64,000 nt of DNA, from NCBI GenBank assembly GCA_032622095.1, contig CP136062.1, positions 194,687,887 to 194,751,886 on the forward strand, read 5' to 3'. The stretch comes from Siphonodentalium dalli. Taxonomy: Eukaryota > Mollusca > Scaphopoda > Gadilida > Siphonodentaliidae. The notes beneath the pieces are model-generated. The model was not told the origin of the DNA. It was given only the letters and a program-made list of their open reading frames with translations, and made no database searches. Positions 1 to 10,806 of this stretch are shown here, piece after piece; positions within the stretch are counted from its first letter, which is position 1; every line of letters starts with the position of its first letter. The position numbers and the translations under genes were made by a program.

Positions 1-474
1 GCTTGAGTTTTCTCCCCGTATCATCATAATGTTTTAAACGATCGTGGTTTACTAATCCAGTATCCCTCAAGTAATTCGATTACGTCTTATACACGGAAAT
101 TCGTATTTTAATTTCCGCCATTTTATGGCTGGAGCCATACTCATTCAATTTATATCAAATTATTAACTTTTAAATTATTAAATTTTAAGATAGCCTATTA
201 ACCTGAGCGTTTACAGAATACATCTTCGACTCAAATTACTTATGTTTCTATATATTATCGATCTTAGATCGGTGTTATTACCGGAAATTTATTGAAAATG
301 GCGTACAGTACCCCTTTAACTAGTGCATGTTATTGATTTATTTTTGCAAGAAAAGATACTATTGAAGTAATTTCCATCAAAATGACAGCGGTATCGTATC
401 TTTTGAATTCCTCGCTGGGAGGAACAGAAATTTCTACAAAGGTTAAACAAATGGTCACATCTGCGCCTTCTTAA

Positions 475-750
475 CCCTTTCATGACGGGAGCTGCGCTTA
501 TGCAGCATTAACAACAATTTGCCAGTGCATTCTCTTATATATGCGAATATCCCATATATAGGCAGCCTCGGATATATATAAGAGAATGCACTGGCTTACA
601 AGGTCAATATTGTTTGGCCAATGTATTCTCTTATACATGCGAGTCTCCCACGGAGCCTCGCATATATAAGAGAATACATTGGCCAAACAATATTTCTTAT
701 TGGCACAGGTTTTTTTCGCCAAAATTCAGGAAGCTGCAGTCATCCAAGGG
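475..750 (+). mobile_element. TTAA-flanked MITE, subfamily C (CATGACGGGAGCT ends), copy 1
   Basis: The left end TTAA-CCCTTTCATGACGGGAGCT is intact. The right end (GAAGCTGCAGTCATCCAAGGG) is its degenerate inverted partner and the flanking TTAA is lost. It holds two copies of the shared hairpin module, at 521-595 and 606-694, both carrying base changes in one arm that are matched in the other. Confidence 0.65.
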
Positions 751-835
751 CCAGAAGTATTTGTCATTTATCAGACCGATAAATGACAAATACTTACAAT
801 CACACCAATCGTATCACACATAATTGTCATGCATA

Positions 836-1371
836 CAGGGGGGGGGGTCGGAAAAAAATTTCAGGCACGTATGGCATTTTTTCCCTTTCGATCATTTTTT
901 GTACCCACCCACCCCCACTGCAATTTTTTTTCCGTTTTTGGCAGTTTTTTCCGACCATTTTTTGACACCCACCCCCCCCCTTTTAACACTAAAACAGAGA
1001 TTTGCGGGGGGAAATTCACTGTAAACAGCTGTATATGAACTTCTGTGCATACTATTTATCATGGATGTTAACATGGACATGTAAATAGGAATGAGTCATT
1101 TTGAAGTCATTCGGCCAAAAAAACATGGCCGCCAGCGGCCATCTTGGATTTCAAAATTTGCAACAAAATACAACACGATAACTGCCTGCAGTCAGTTTAC
1201 CAGTTAGAATTACATTATTTCTCTCATTCAAAGTGGTTTTGAAGCCCAACTCATTGCCAAAACACTAAAAAACAAGCTGGAATTTTTTTGTTTAGTTGCG
1301 GAAAAAATTGCTTGTTGGTGGCTTTGACCACCCACCCACCCCGGCAATTTTTTTTTCACCCCCCCCCCCTG
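836..1371. mobile_element. Short hAT-type element with CAGGGGG ends
   Basis: The ends are CAGGGGGGGGGG and CCCCCCCCCCTG, flanked by a direct repeat ATGCATA (829-835 and 1372-1378). That makes a 7-8 bp target duplication, typical of hAT-type insertion. The inside is mostly poly-T and C-rich tracts with no coding sequence. Confidence 0.55.
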
Positions 1372-1561
1372 ATGCATAGCGAAAATAAATCAGCCTCAAG
1401 TGTGAGCAATGAGCAAAAATGTGTGAGCAATAACCAAAAAAGCTCGTAATTGAGAAGGCTCTTTATTATATGTCGCTTCTGGGGACAACACACGGATGAT
1501 CTTGATAAGATGCGATCGTTGGATTTTCTGCTTGCCTGACAGAATATTAAAAACATGTTAA

Positions 1562-1995
1562 CCCTTTACCCAACAGGAGGGCCCTGTGCCAATGCATTCT
1601 CTTATATATGCGAGTCGACCATAGGTCGCCTCGCATATATAAGAGAATGCATTGGCCTAACAATTTTTCATCATTTGTTATTATTTGTTACTATTTTTTT
1701 ACAATTTTAATAATGTTTTCTTAAATTCTTTAACAGACTTATTTTGTAGGTTTAGTGCCAGGGAATCTTACGTTTTTCATGGGCATCAAAATTATTTCTA
1801 TGAATACTTGGTAATAGCTTTGAGTTATAACATGTCCCTAAGGTTTAATCCAGTTTGTTTTTTTAATTCGCTATGGCATGCTTAAGCATACCCAAAAAAA
1901 TATAACCCAAAAAAAAATCTATTTTCTAATTTTTTAATTTAACTCAACATACCGTAAATTAGGACCGATGAGATCGGCCCCTGGCACTGAAAGGG
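1562..1995 (+). mobile_element. TTAA-flanked MITE, subfamily B, copy 1
   Basis: A 434-bp element flanked by TTAA on both sides (1558-1561 and 1996-1999). The left end CCCTTTACCCAACAGG is shared with subfamily A; the right end (inverted) is CCCTTTCAGTGCCAGGGG. One shared hairpin module lies at 1588-1656. The TTAA target and CCC-starting ends suggest a piggyBac-type mobiliser. Confidence 0.75.
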
Positions 1996-2423
1996 TTAAA
2001 CAAAATAAAAACGACTATTTTCAAGTTTGGTAATTGGAGAGTTTGACAGGAAGATTTACAACAAACGTTTTTAGCTTATAAACCAAACTAGGTGTGCACT
2101 CAGTTTACAATCTGAAATCGTGAATGTCTGCGAGAAAATAAATACAACATTTTTCAGTGCATATTTTAGTTTGTTTTTGGTGGCCATTTACATAACTATT
2201 TGTTTGTTGTGTGAAGGACCAACACAACATAAAACAACATCAATTTTATTCAACCATGTTTGTAATAATGTGACATACACGGTTAATACTGAATCATTTT
2301 TTCGGACAGTATGTTGTTTTATTGTGACTTTTCTTCCAAAAAGTAGTTCTGAAATTGGCCGCCAGGAAACTAAAATATGCAATGAATTTTTTTTATTTTT
2401 TTTCTCGCAGACATTCATGATTG

Positions 2424-2664
2424 TCCCCCGACATTCCGTCAGATGACTATAGTAATGACCCTCGTTCGTCCGTGCGTCGAAACGGACGTACGTCCGTCCG
2501 GAACTTTGTCCGAGCCTGTATTCTGTCATTTTCGTGTCACTTTTTTAAAACTTGGCACAGATAACAACCAGCATTGGGGTGATGCATGCATATATCCTTG
2601 GTCCCTGCCCCAGTACAAACTGTTGGAAGGCGACAATGAAGAGTTAAGCCGAACCGGTTTATAA
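2424..2664 (+). repeat. TCCGTCCG-headed dispersed repeat, fragment
   Basis: It starts with a GTCCCCCGACATTC hairpin-like head, then CGTCCGTGCGTC and ACGTCCGTCCGG runs, as in the larger copy at 3136-3670. It does not code. The stretch 2000-2423 before it holds nothing I can name. Confidence 0.4.
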
Positions 2665-3135
2665 TGTTCTCCCAGTTCCTATAGTTGCCAATATTATCTT
2701 GAAAATTAATAAGCACGTTCTTATTAGAGCGAGGTATATGTCAGTCTAACTAATCACACTGGTGTGTGTACGAGAATAATATAACAGGTCTTATGTCCTT
2801 TGGGCTATGGCGTACTTCACATTGTTGGTGGGTAATGGGGTGACAAATAAGATGCGATCTTGTGATTACAATTCAAGGTGTCGTATGATATGTAAATATT
2901 TCAACATCTTCATTGATTATGACGTGGATAACACTTATGGATTACCGTCACATTTGACATATACCCTCGGTTCGTTGGAAATGTAAGATGTACTCTACGC
3001 ATAACAGAGATACATGGTCACCTTATCGGAATGAAAATCGTTACACAATGTCAAACGCAATATATTTGCAACGTGCAAGCTAACCGATGAATAACAAAAA
3101 TGTGCACTCACAGATGTTAATACCCAGATCGTTTA

Positions 3136-3670
3136 TTGTCCCCCGAAAAAAATGAATTTCGGGGGACTATTAAAATAGCCGGTGTCCGTCCGTGCGTCCG
3201 TGTGTCCGTCCGTGCGTCCGGAAATGGTTTCCGGATGATAACTTTAGTTTCGGTTATTAGATCAAAAGCAAATTTCATTGGTGAGTTTATCAGACCAAAA
3301 TACAGGTCAAGTTCGAATATGGGTTTGCTCGGCCCATTTTTGCGAGAGTTATGGCCCTTTTTTGTTTACTTAAATCTTGTAATTTTCTGGTTTCCGGATG
3401 ATAACTTCAGTTTGTGTGATCATATCTAAACCAAATTTGGTATGTGAGTTTATCATCCCTATGTACAGGTCAAGTTCGAATATGGGTATGCTTCGCCCAT
3501 TTTTGCGAGAGTTGTGGCCCTTTTTCGACTTGTTTTACTTAGAAAAGTACTCACTTTTTCGGTTTCCGGATGATATCTCAAGTTTGTATCCTTTAATTGC
3601 CAATACCGTTTTTATGTGGATCATTCATATCAAGATACAGGTCAAGTTCGAATTTTTCTTGTAATTTTCT
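3136..3670 (+). repeat. TCCGTCCG-headed repeat with three ~170-bp tandem units
   Basis: The head is a hairpin (GTCCCCCGAAAAAAATGAAT with its TTTCGGGGGAC partner), followed by GTCCGTCCGTGCGTCC runs. Three tandem units follow, each with GGTTTCCGGATGATAACTT, a CAGGTCAAGTTCGAATATGG block and TTTTTGCGAGAGTT.TGGCCC. Related copies lie at 2424-2664, 18707-19030 and, inverted, 23790-24055. Open frames here come from the tandem units, not from a gene. Confidence 0.6.
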
Positions 3671-3739
3671 TCATTTTGTGCCAATTTGAGGTTATATTTT
3701 GACTTTAAGAGTTTTATTAAGATTTGGTTATTTGTATGC

Positions 3740-4938
3740 ATGTCAGTAATTATTATTATTATTATTATTATTATTATTTACATTTGTATAGCGCCTAACC
3801 CACAACAGAATTGTGTTCGCAGGCGCTGTTACATAAAAGAATCGATAAAAGTATATATACAATAAAACAGATTGGATAAGAAATACGTGAGGGTTAAAAT
3901 GACTGAATCAAAGAGATAAGCGAATCCTAAAAAAAATAAAAAAGATGCTCAAAATACATCTGTAGTTAAAAGTCAGTTTGAGAAATAAAAATCATAAACA
4001 TCCATTAACGGTAAGATTAAGCCAGTTGACTCCATATGCAATTTTAAAAAGGTGAGTTTTTAAAAGTTTTCGGAATTCTAAAACATCACTAATATGTCTG
4101 AGATCGTCGGAAAGATTGTTCCACAAGGTAGGAGCGGCAACACAGAAAGCTCTATCCACTAACGTGCGATGGCTGGACTTAGGAAGTATAAGAAGTCGTT
4201 TACTGTCTGATCTCTTCTGCGTCGAACCAGATGGTTGCCTTAGATTAACTAGTTCCTTTATATAATATGGTGCCGTTCCTTCGACCGCTCGGAATGTTAA
4301 CAACAAAATTTTAAATTCAATCCTGTACGGCACAGGAAGCCAGTGAAGATCCCGCAGCACTGGACTCATATCAGTCCTCCTGGGCACCCGGGCCACAATC
4401 CTGGCAGCAGTCTTCTGAACTTTCTGTAACTTATTCATTAGCGTGCCAGTGACGCCAAATAAGCACGCATTCATGAAGTCCAGCTTACTGCTGACCAAGG
4501 ATTGGACAATTGATTTAGTCGCCGATAGAGTCAAGTATTTCCTTATTCTTCCTATGTTTCTCAAGTGGTAGTTGCAAGTCCGACATACACTATTAACATG
4601 CGACTCCATGGTCATATTGGCATCGAAGATGGCTCCAAGGTTGCGAATACATTCACTTGCAGAAATTGAATTAGAATTGGTTTTTATAACAAGAGGAGAG
4701 TTTATTTTATTTAGTTGTTTCGTGGTTCCTATGACTATAATTTCAGTCTAAACTTAAAGTTTGTTAAGAAACATCCATTCCTTAACTTCCAAGACGCATT
4801 GTTCCACTGCAGCCACAGCATGAACCACAGACTGTTCACTGCCAGCCGAGAACGAAACATATAACTGACAGTCATCTGCGTATAGGTGAAACATGAGGCC
4901 ATGGCGGCGGATGAGACAATGCACAAGTGTCTTATCCA
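3740..4938 (-). pseudogene. 5'-truncated L2/CR1-like LINE, RT C-terminal half
   Basis: On the minus strand it runs from the RT catalytic motif (FHLYADDCQLYVSF, 4880s down) through a thumb/connector region (HWLPVPYRIEFKILLLTFRA, then WNNLSDDLRHI) to a stop at 3992. The 3' UTR ends GGGTTAGGCGCTATACAAATG and then an (AAT)n tail at 3745-3777, a typical L2-clade 3' end. Two in-frame stops near 4745 (TAA and TAG) split the frame, so it is dead. The upstream RT part and endonuclease are missing: the LINE stops exactly where the Helitron-like element begins. Confidence 0.85.
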
Positions 4939-5715
4939 TCTAATATATATTTTGGGACTTCTGTCTGTCTGTTAGCTATGGCCGGGAAAACTGCCAGTCG
5001 GACGGGAAAACTGCCAGACGGATTTTGACGAAATTTGATACCTAGGGTTACTTTTTGCCAGGGAGTGTTTTGGACGGGTCATATCGTGACTCCGACCTGA
5101 CATTGACCTTCAAAAAGGTAAATTCAAGGTCAAATCGGGTAAAACGGGACGGATTTCGACGAAATTTGATACCTACAGATACTTTTGTCCGGGGAGTCTT
5201 TTGGACTGGTCAAATCGTAACCCAGACCTGACCTTGACCCTCAAAAAGGTCAATTCAAGGTCAAATCGGGTAAAACGGACGGATTTCGACGAAATTTGAT
5301 ACCCATGGTTACTTTTGTCCGGGGAGTGTTTTGTACGGGTCAAATCGTGACCCCGACCTGACCTTGACCTTCAAAATTGTCAATTCAAGGTCAAATCGCG
5401 AATTTTGACGGGATTTCGACAACATTTGATACCTAGGGTTACTTTTGTCCGAGGAGTGTTTTGGACGGGTCAAATCGTGACCCCAACTTGACCTTGACCT
5501 TCAAAATGGTCAATTCAAGGTGAAATCGGGTAAAACCTGACGGATTTCGACGGGTACTTTTGTCGGGTACTTTTGTCCGGGGAGTGTTTTGTTCGGGTCA
5601 AATCGTTACCTCGACCTGATCTTGACCTTCAAAATGGTCAATTTAACGTCAAATCGCGCAATTCGCCGAAAAGCAGAGGGGAAACAGCCCGGACGAATTC
5701 GGGTCCACCAGCTAG
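4939..5715 (+). mobile_element. Non-autonomous Helitron-like element with internal ~130-bp tandem repeats
   Basis: It begins A|TCTAATATATATTTTGGG and ends CAG-CTAG|T, as Helitrons do (5' TC, 3' CTRR, inserted between A and T). A short hairpin (GGAC...GTCC, about 5691-5706) lies just before the 3' end. Inside, five units spaced about 130 bp repeat GACGGATTTCGACGAAATTT, ACTTTTGTCCGGGGAGTG and the GACCTTGACCTTCAAAA block. There is no Rep/helicase coding. Confidence 0.65.
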
Positions 5716-6390
5716 TATACTATACTTCTACAAAGCCTCCGCTCCAAATGAAGCCACCGGTTCGGGGGACACTGTGGCCGAGTGGCCTTTTATTCTACCT
5801 CGACCTTCTATTATCCTAATGGGCACTTTATACCATGCTTAGAATAGGATAAGTTTATTTACAATATACATACATGAATATCACAAACATATATGAACAA
5901 TAAATACGAATATTTTGTTTATTTCACGGGGGTGATATAGCTCTTCCAGGCTGTCTTCGTGTCATCCCCGTTGGCATAGGTATCGCTATAGTCAATGTTT
6001 AAAGATGGCGTATGTGGGCGTTAATCTCCATGTGAATGCACAGAAAATCTTGGCTTGTGAACATAATTATCAAGGGTATGTTACAGATACTGTTCAGGTT
6101 GATATGTACCATTGTCCTAAGTTAATTTAATTGCGCAGACTGATGGGTGGTATCCGTGTATATGTTGCCTGACTATGAATGGAAATGTGTGCACGATTTT
6201 ATTTTATTTTATTTGTTTCGGTATTTCACTCTTTAATGTCAAAATGTGTGTATATAAATTAACGACCACCACTTTGTAAATGGTCAATTTGTGTATGTAT
6301 AATGTACTCTTCATATCATGGAGGATAATAAAGGTATGTATATAATATTTATACAACGCACAATACATGTAAATATCATGATTGAAGCAT
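5716..6390. other. Non-coding stretch
   Basis: AT-rich intronic sequence of the SLC7 gene. A short minus-strand open stretch near 5938-6000 ends DYSDTYANGDDTKTAWKSYI and then TPVK-stop. It looks protein-like, but no acceptor or homology supports it. Confidence 0.3.
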
Positions 6391-6393
6391 TTG

Positions 6394-6699
6394 TTAGCAT
6401 GTTCGCTTTATGAACATCATTTCAAAAGATTCAGGTAGACGGTCATAATACAAGTCATGAATAAAGACCGATGAATGAAGAGTGTAAAGATCGAATATTT
6501 TCAAAATATGCTTTATATCACAAGTTGACATTTGTAATCTAGAACGTCCATTCTCCAATTTTTTACACAATGAGTTCCCACGGATAACTCTAACTGATAA
6601 CCAGTCCGCTTCTAAACCCGCCCACAAAAACAAACATTTCCATAGGGCGTATGAACCTCGCATACAGCATTTCAATGTCGGTAGAGGCGTTCTGCTCAT
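6394..6699 (-). pseudogene. Possible LINE ORF2 C-terminal fragment
   Basis: The 101-codon minus frame ends IKHILKIFDLYTLHSSVFIH then DLYYDRLPESFEMMFIKRTC. That pattern (L.I..LY.L....F...Y...LPESF..MF) resembles the extreme C-terminus of CR1-like LINE ORF2 proteins. The N-terminal part of the frame does not fit, so only about 130 bp may be genuine. The support is weak. Confidence 0.3.
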
Positions 6700-6945
6700 T
6701 TGCTTATAAGGGGGTATCTATCACATTGAAACATGACCCGTCAGAATGCGATACTGCAGTAATAGAGTAACTGTTCTACTTCTGGACACAACCATATGAA
6801 TGCATCGTTCGTGTCAATAATATCCCAAACTGCATACGTGTCCAAAATACAGATAATTGCGTTGACAGTATATATTATGTTACGAAAGCGCATTAAGGCC
6901 ATCCGAAACACCACTGCATCCCCAAATATACAAATACACAACGCG

Positions 6946-7235
6946 TTATAACGACTTGCAAGTCGGTAATGTAATCACTTGCAAGTCGTTATAACGACTC
7001 CCAGCAACTCGTTATAACGACTTGTAGAAATAAAAACTTATAAATAAGAAATGTTCTATACAAGTCGCTTTAACGACTTGTTTTTATTTCTACAAGTCGT
7101 TATAACGAATTCCAAAAACGAGTTGCAACTCGTTATAACGAGTTGTAAGTCGTTATAACGACTTTCACAACTCACGAGTTGTAACTCGTTATAACGAGTT
7201 GTTGGAAGTCGTTATAACGACTTGTAGAAATAAGA
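6946..7235. repeat. Cluster of TCGTTATAACGA palindromes
   Basis: About eight copies of the perfect palindrome CGTTATAACG in 290 bp. They are embedded in AAGTCGTTATAACGACTT or AACTCGTTATAACGAGTT and separated by irregular spacers, including inverted copies of GACTTGTAGAAATAA. Units occur in both orientations because they are palindromic, so this is not a simple head-to-tail tandem repeat. Confidence 0.85.
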
Positions 7236-7710
7236 TCAAGTTCTTAGAACGACATGGGTGTTTGAACTCGAATATACTCTTTCTGAGAAAACAGAATTTA
7301 GACTGGCACTCATAAATGCTATTTCCCTATATCGGTGCTTATACAGCCACGCACATAAATGAAATTAACCAATTACGGCTTAGCTGATACCATTCTGCGT
7401 TATATACCCTGAATTATCCCACAAACGTTCACTCAGAAACAGTCACTCTCGTATGAATCTCGATTGCAGATCACGTCTTGATGGTCCACCATTCGGGGAT
7501 GCTCAATAACGCGGAATAGAATACTCGCTCAGTGCGACTACCATATATAATCGAATATTTTAGATGGAACATATCATTGCGCATTACGTAAATAGTATGT
7601 CGGAAATCCAGTCCACGATTTGCGCATTTTGGACACGGAACATTCACATTATATCAGTAAGCATAAATCCATTTATGATAGACCATAATATTGACGAAAC
7701 CACAAACGTA

Positions 7711-8424
7711 TATAGGGTATACAACTTACCTTGTGCTATGACGACGAGGCCGGTTATAGGGTATACAACTTACCTTGTGCTATGACGACGAGGCCGGTTA
7801 TATAGGGTATACAACTTACCTTGTGCTATGACGACGAGGCCGGTTATATAGGGTATACAACTTACCTTGTGTTATGACGACGAGGTCGGTTATATAGGGT
7901 ATACAACTTACCTTGTGCTATGACGACGAGGCCGGTTATATAGGGTATACAACTTACCTTGTGCTATGACGACGAGGCCGGTTATAGGGTATACAACTTA
8001 CCTTGTGCTATGACGACGAGGCCGGTTATAGGGTATACAACTTACCTTGTGCTATGACGACGAGGCCGGTTATAGGGTATACAACTTACCTTGTGCTATG
8101 ACGACGAGGCCGGTTATATGGTATACAACTTACCTTGTGCTATGACGACGAGGCCGGTTATAGGGTATACAACTTACCGTGTGCTATGACGACGAGGCCG
8201 GTTATAGGGTATACAACTTACCTTGTGCTATGACGACGAGGCCGGTTATAGGGTATACAACTTACCTTGTGCTATGACGACGAGGCCGGTTATAGGGTAT
8301 ACAACTTACCTTGTGCTATGACGACGAGGCCGGTTATAGGGTATACAACTTACCTTGTGCTATGACGACGAGGCCGGTTATAGGGTATACAACTTACCTT
8401 GTGCTATGACGACGAGGCCGGTTA
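7711..8424 (-). repeat. 16-copy minisatellite carrying an exon end and its 5' splice site
   Basis: Sixteen head-to-tail copies of a 44-bp unit, several 46 bp by an extra TA. Read on the gene strand, each unit holds the last codons of SLC7 exon 4 (ITGLVVIAQ plus G), the donor AAG|GTAAGT, and about 15 bp of intron. Copies are nearly identical; the few changes include one GAGGTCGG, one CTTACCGT next to the donor, and one TATATGG in the linker. So 16 near-perfect U1-type donors lie in series. Amplification must have begun across the exon-intron boundary of the real exon. Confidence 0.95.
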
Positions 8425-8523
8425 TGATGATCATTAATAATGCTAATACTTTGGCTGTGGTAAAGATATTCTGAACATTGGCAGCGGCCTTCACACTCAT
8501 GACATTCACGAATGTCAACAAAG
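8398..8523 (-). CDS. SLC7-family transporter, coding exon 4 (3' end lies in a tandem repeat)
   Basis: The 126-nt exon starts after the acceptor TTCTTTCAG and completes codon 165 (A|CT = Thr). It encodes LLTFVNVMSVKAAANVQNIF then TTAKVLALLMIIITGLVVIA and Q, which is TM5 and flanks, ending in phase 1 (G|GTAAGT). The joined frame LCL-T-LLTFVNV agrees with the family. The last nine codons (I198 to Q206), the split G and the donor are the first-transcribed copy of a 44-46 bp tandem repeat that runs 16 times downstream (7711-8424). Only this first donor keeps the frame: reading past it meets an in-frame TAA after six further codons. The next exon was not found in the remaining 8.4 kb. Confidence 0.9.
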
Positions 8524-9970
8524 CTGAAAGAAAAAAACAAATTGTGAGACACTGGTTGAGAAGCTGAATAATATAAAAATAAATACCGAACGATTAAATG
8601 AGCAAGTGTTAGATGTAATTATGTCTACGGCTAAAAAGATTCAATTCCATCATTGTTCTGCGCCTTAAGCTAAAGCAATTGACACCCGTTTCTTTTTACC
8701 GGTATATCATTAATATATGTTAATTTTCCAGAATTCCCAGACACCACACACTGTCGCGATGGTACCGTCATGTGTGAGGCAACTAAGTGATAAGAAGCTT
8801 GTCAACGTTGGTTTTCAATATCTGCAGTATATGGGCTTTAAGACAATATCTACGAAACCCATTTCTCTAGAAAGACAAGATTTAAAAACAATATTCGGAA
8901 ACAATTCGATAGCTCCCATATCGAGGCTACCCCACATATCCATATGATGTTTGTCGACGATCGGACGAGGGAGATGGCCTACAGTGTGTGCCGATGGATT
9001 CAGTCAAGCAAAAAGTAAACTCCAGTATATATATGACCGAGATGGCCGTTGGCGGCCAAGTTTTTAAAACGAAAAAGATGTTCAGTGAGAATCGTTCAAA
9101 TTCAACAGCTCCTAACTAGAGGTGGTCCTAAAAATGCCTGGAATTTTTCAAAATATAGTTCTCCGATGAATGTTGAGTGCAGGGCGTACCAGATGGATTA
9201 AAATTTAAAATTCAAGATGGCTGTTGGCGACCATGTTTTCAACGAATTTCGGAACAATTCGACGGATCCCATCTAGGTGCAACCCCGAATTAATATGCAT
9301 AATTCAGACATGCAAAGAGTAAATCCATTCTCATAATAAGGCCCATAACTCAACAAAACCTGAATAGACAAAACCCGCTGTATGTATATATATTCTTTCC
9401 ATCGTGGTGGTTCATCAGTATACCAAAGAGCATGCAAATCCGACCACCAATGACTAAGATATAGAGCTCCAAAATTCGGACAAACGGACGTAACAACGGA
9501 CGGTACACATTCCATTTGCGGGGGGGGGGGGGGGGGTAATGACATGCAGTACTACCACATTGTGCTTGAATCTTACCTATCGAGCAGCATAACAGGAACA
9601 CGGTAGCGAATATGAATAGCAAAGGAAAATGCGCCTCTTTGGAGGGAATATCAGGCATGCTAACAACGGTGTTATCAATGTTCTTTAGCCTCCTGGTCTC
9701 AATGGAATTGACTAGCTAACATTATAGGAACTAATTGTATTGCTGATGGGTATCGATAGCATTAAGTTGCAAGGCCACACTGTCTGCCACTGTATATGTA
9801 CGAACACGACTATCAGCCTAATAATAATAAACGTCTGGGTCGCAACACGAGTAGTTATATTTAGCATGAATGATATGAAGGGCAATTCATTTCAGTTTCC
9901 ATGGAGTTATACGGGCGTTATATTCATTTGTCACAATATGTCTTGTATATACTTCATGAGGTTGTTGGTG
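8524..9970. other. SLC7 intron 3, proximal part, no gene seen
   Basis: It contains unique-looking AT-rich sequence, a run of about 17 G (9520-9537), and text of the type GAGATGGCCGTTGGCGGCCA repeated loosely at 9028 and 9210. The minus frame at 9560-9658 (MPDIPSKEAHFPLLFIFATV) is hydrophobic but has no supporting context. Confidence 0.4.
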
Positions 9971-9971
9971 A

Positions 9972-10547
9972 TGATGTGATGATGATGATGATGATGATTA
10001 TGGTGATCATGGCGAGGATGATGATATGATGATGGTTATGACGATGATGGCGACGATGATGATAATGATGCTGATGATGATGACGAGTATGATTATGGTG
10101 ACGATGACAATGATGCTGATGATGATGGCGAGTGTGCTATGATGATGACGATGACCACGACGAAGGTGATATGACTATGATGATGACGATGGTGACTATG
10201 GTGATAATCATGGTGATGATAATGGTGGTGCATGGTGGTGGTGGCGATGATGATGGTGGTAGTGGTCGTAGTGATGACGGGGATGATGATCATATGGTGG
10301 TGGTGATGACAACAATTATGATTATGATGACGATGGCGAGAATGGCGAGAATGGTGATGATTATGATGGTGATACGATAATGATGGTGATGATGATCATG
10401 ATAAAGGTGGCGATGATGATGATGACGATGATGGCGACGACGATGATAATGATAATCACGATGACGATGGCGAAGAGGATGATGACTGTGGTGATATTAA
10501 CGATGGGAGGATGATGACGAGGTGAGGTTGATGTTGATGGTGAGGAC

Positions 10548-10597
<50 letters not shown>

Positions 10598-10806
10598 CGA
10601 TGATGGCGATATTGATATGATGCTGCTTTTTCTGGTGATCTTACCGTATTACTTTGTGTTGATGATGATGATGATGATATGATTATGGTGGTGATGATGA
10701 TGGCGATGATGATAATTATGATGATGATTGTGCCTGTGATCTTACGGTATTACTTTGTGTTGATGATGATGATATGATGATGATGATGATATGATGATGA
10801 TTGTGC
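9972..10806 (+). repeat. (GAT)n-type impure microsatellite
   Basis: Over 800 bp of GATGAT, GGTGAT and GACGAT triplets with many interruptions, including a pure (GAT)n block near 10548-10596. The His-rich or Asp-rich open frames across it come from the triplet repeat. Confidence 0.95.

Noticed and set aside
2120..2529. Overlapping frames of 108 and 113 codons on opposite strands
   Set aside because: No domain or splice context; they overlap each other and a dispersed repeat head.
5573..5842. 89-codon plus frame over the Helitron end
   Set aside because: It is made of the internal repeat units and terminal hairpin of a non-coding element.
6946..7235. CRISPR-like or replication-origin iterons
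   Set aside because: Repeats are palindromic words with irregular short spacing in a eukaryotic intron; there are no cas genes or replication genes.
7711..8424. CRISPR-like array
   Set aside because: Units are contiguous tandem copies with no variable spacers, and the window is eukaryotic.
9350..9658. Hydrophobic minus frame MPDIPSKEAHFPLLFIFATV as an SLC7 exon
   Set aside because: The transporter reading is already continuous from exon 3 to exon 4, and the segment matches no part of the family.
10093..10380. His-rich and Asp/Gly-rich frames
   Set aside because: They are by-products of the impure GAT microsatellite.
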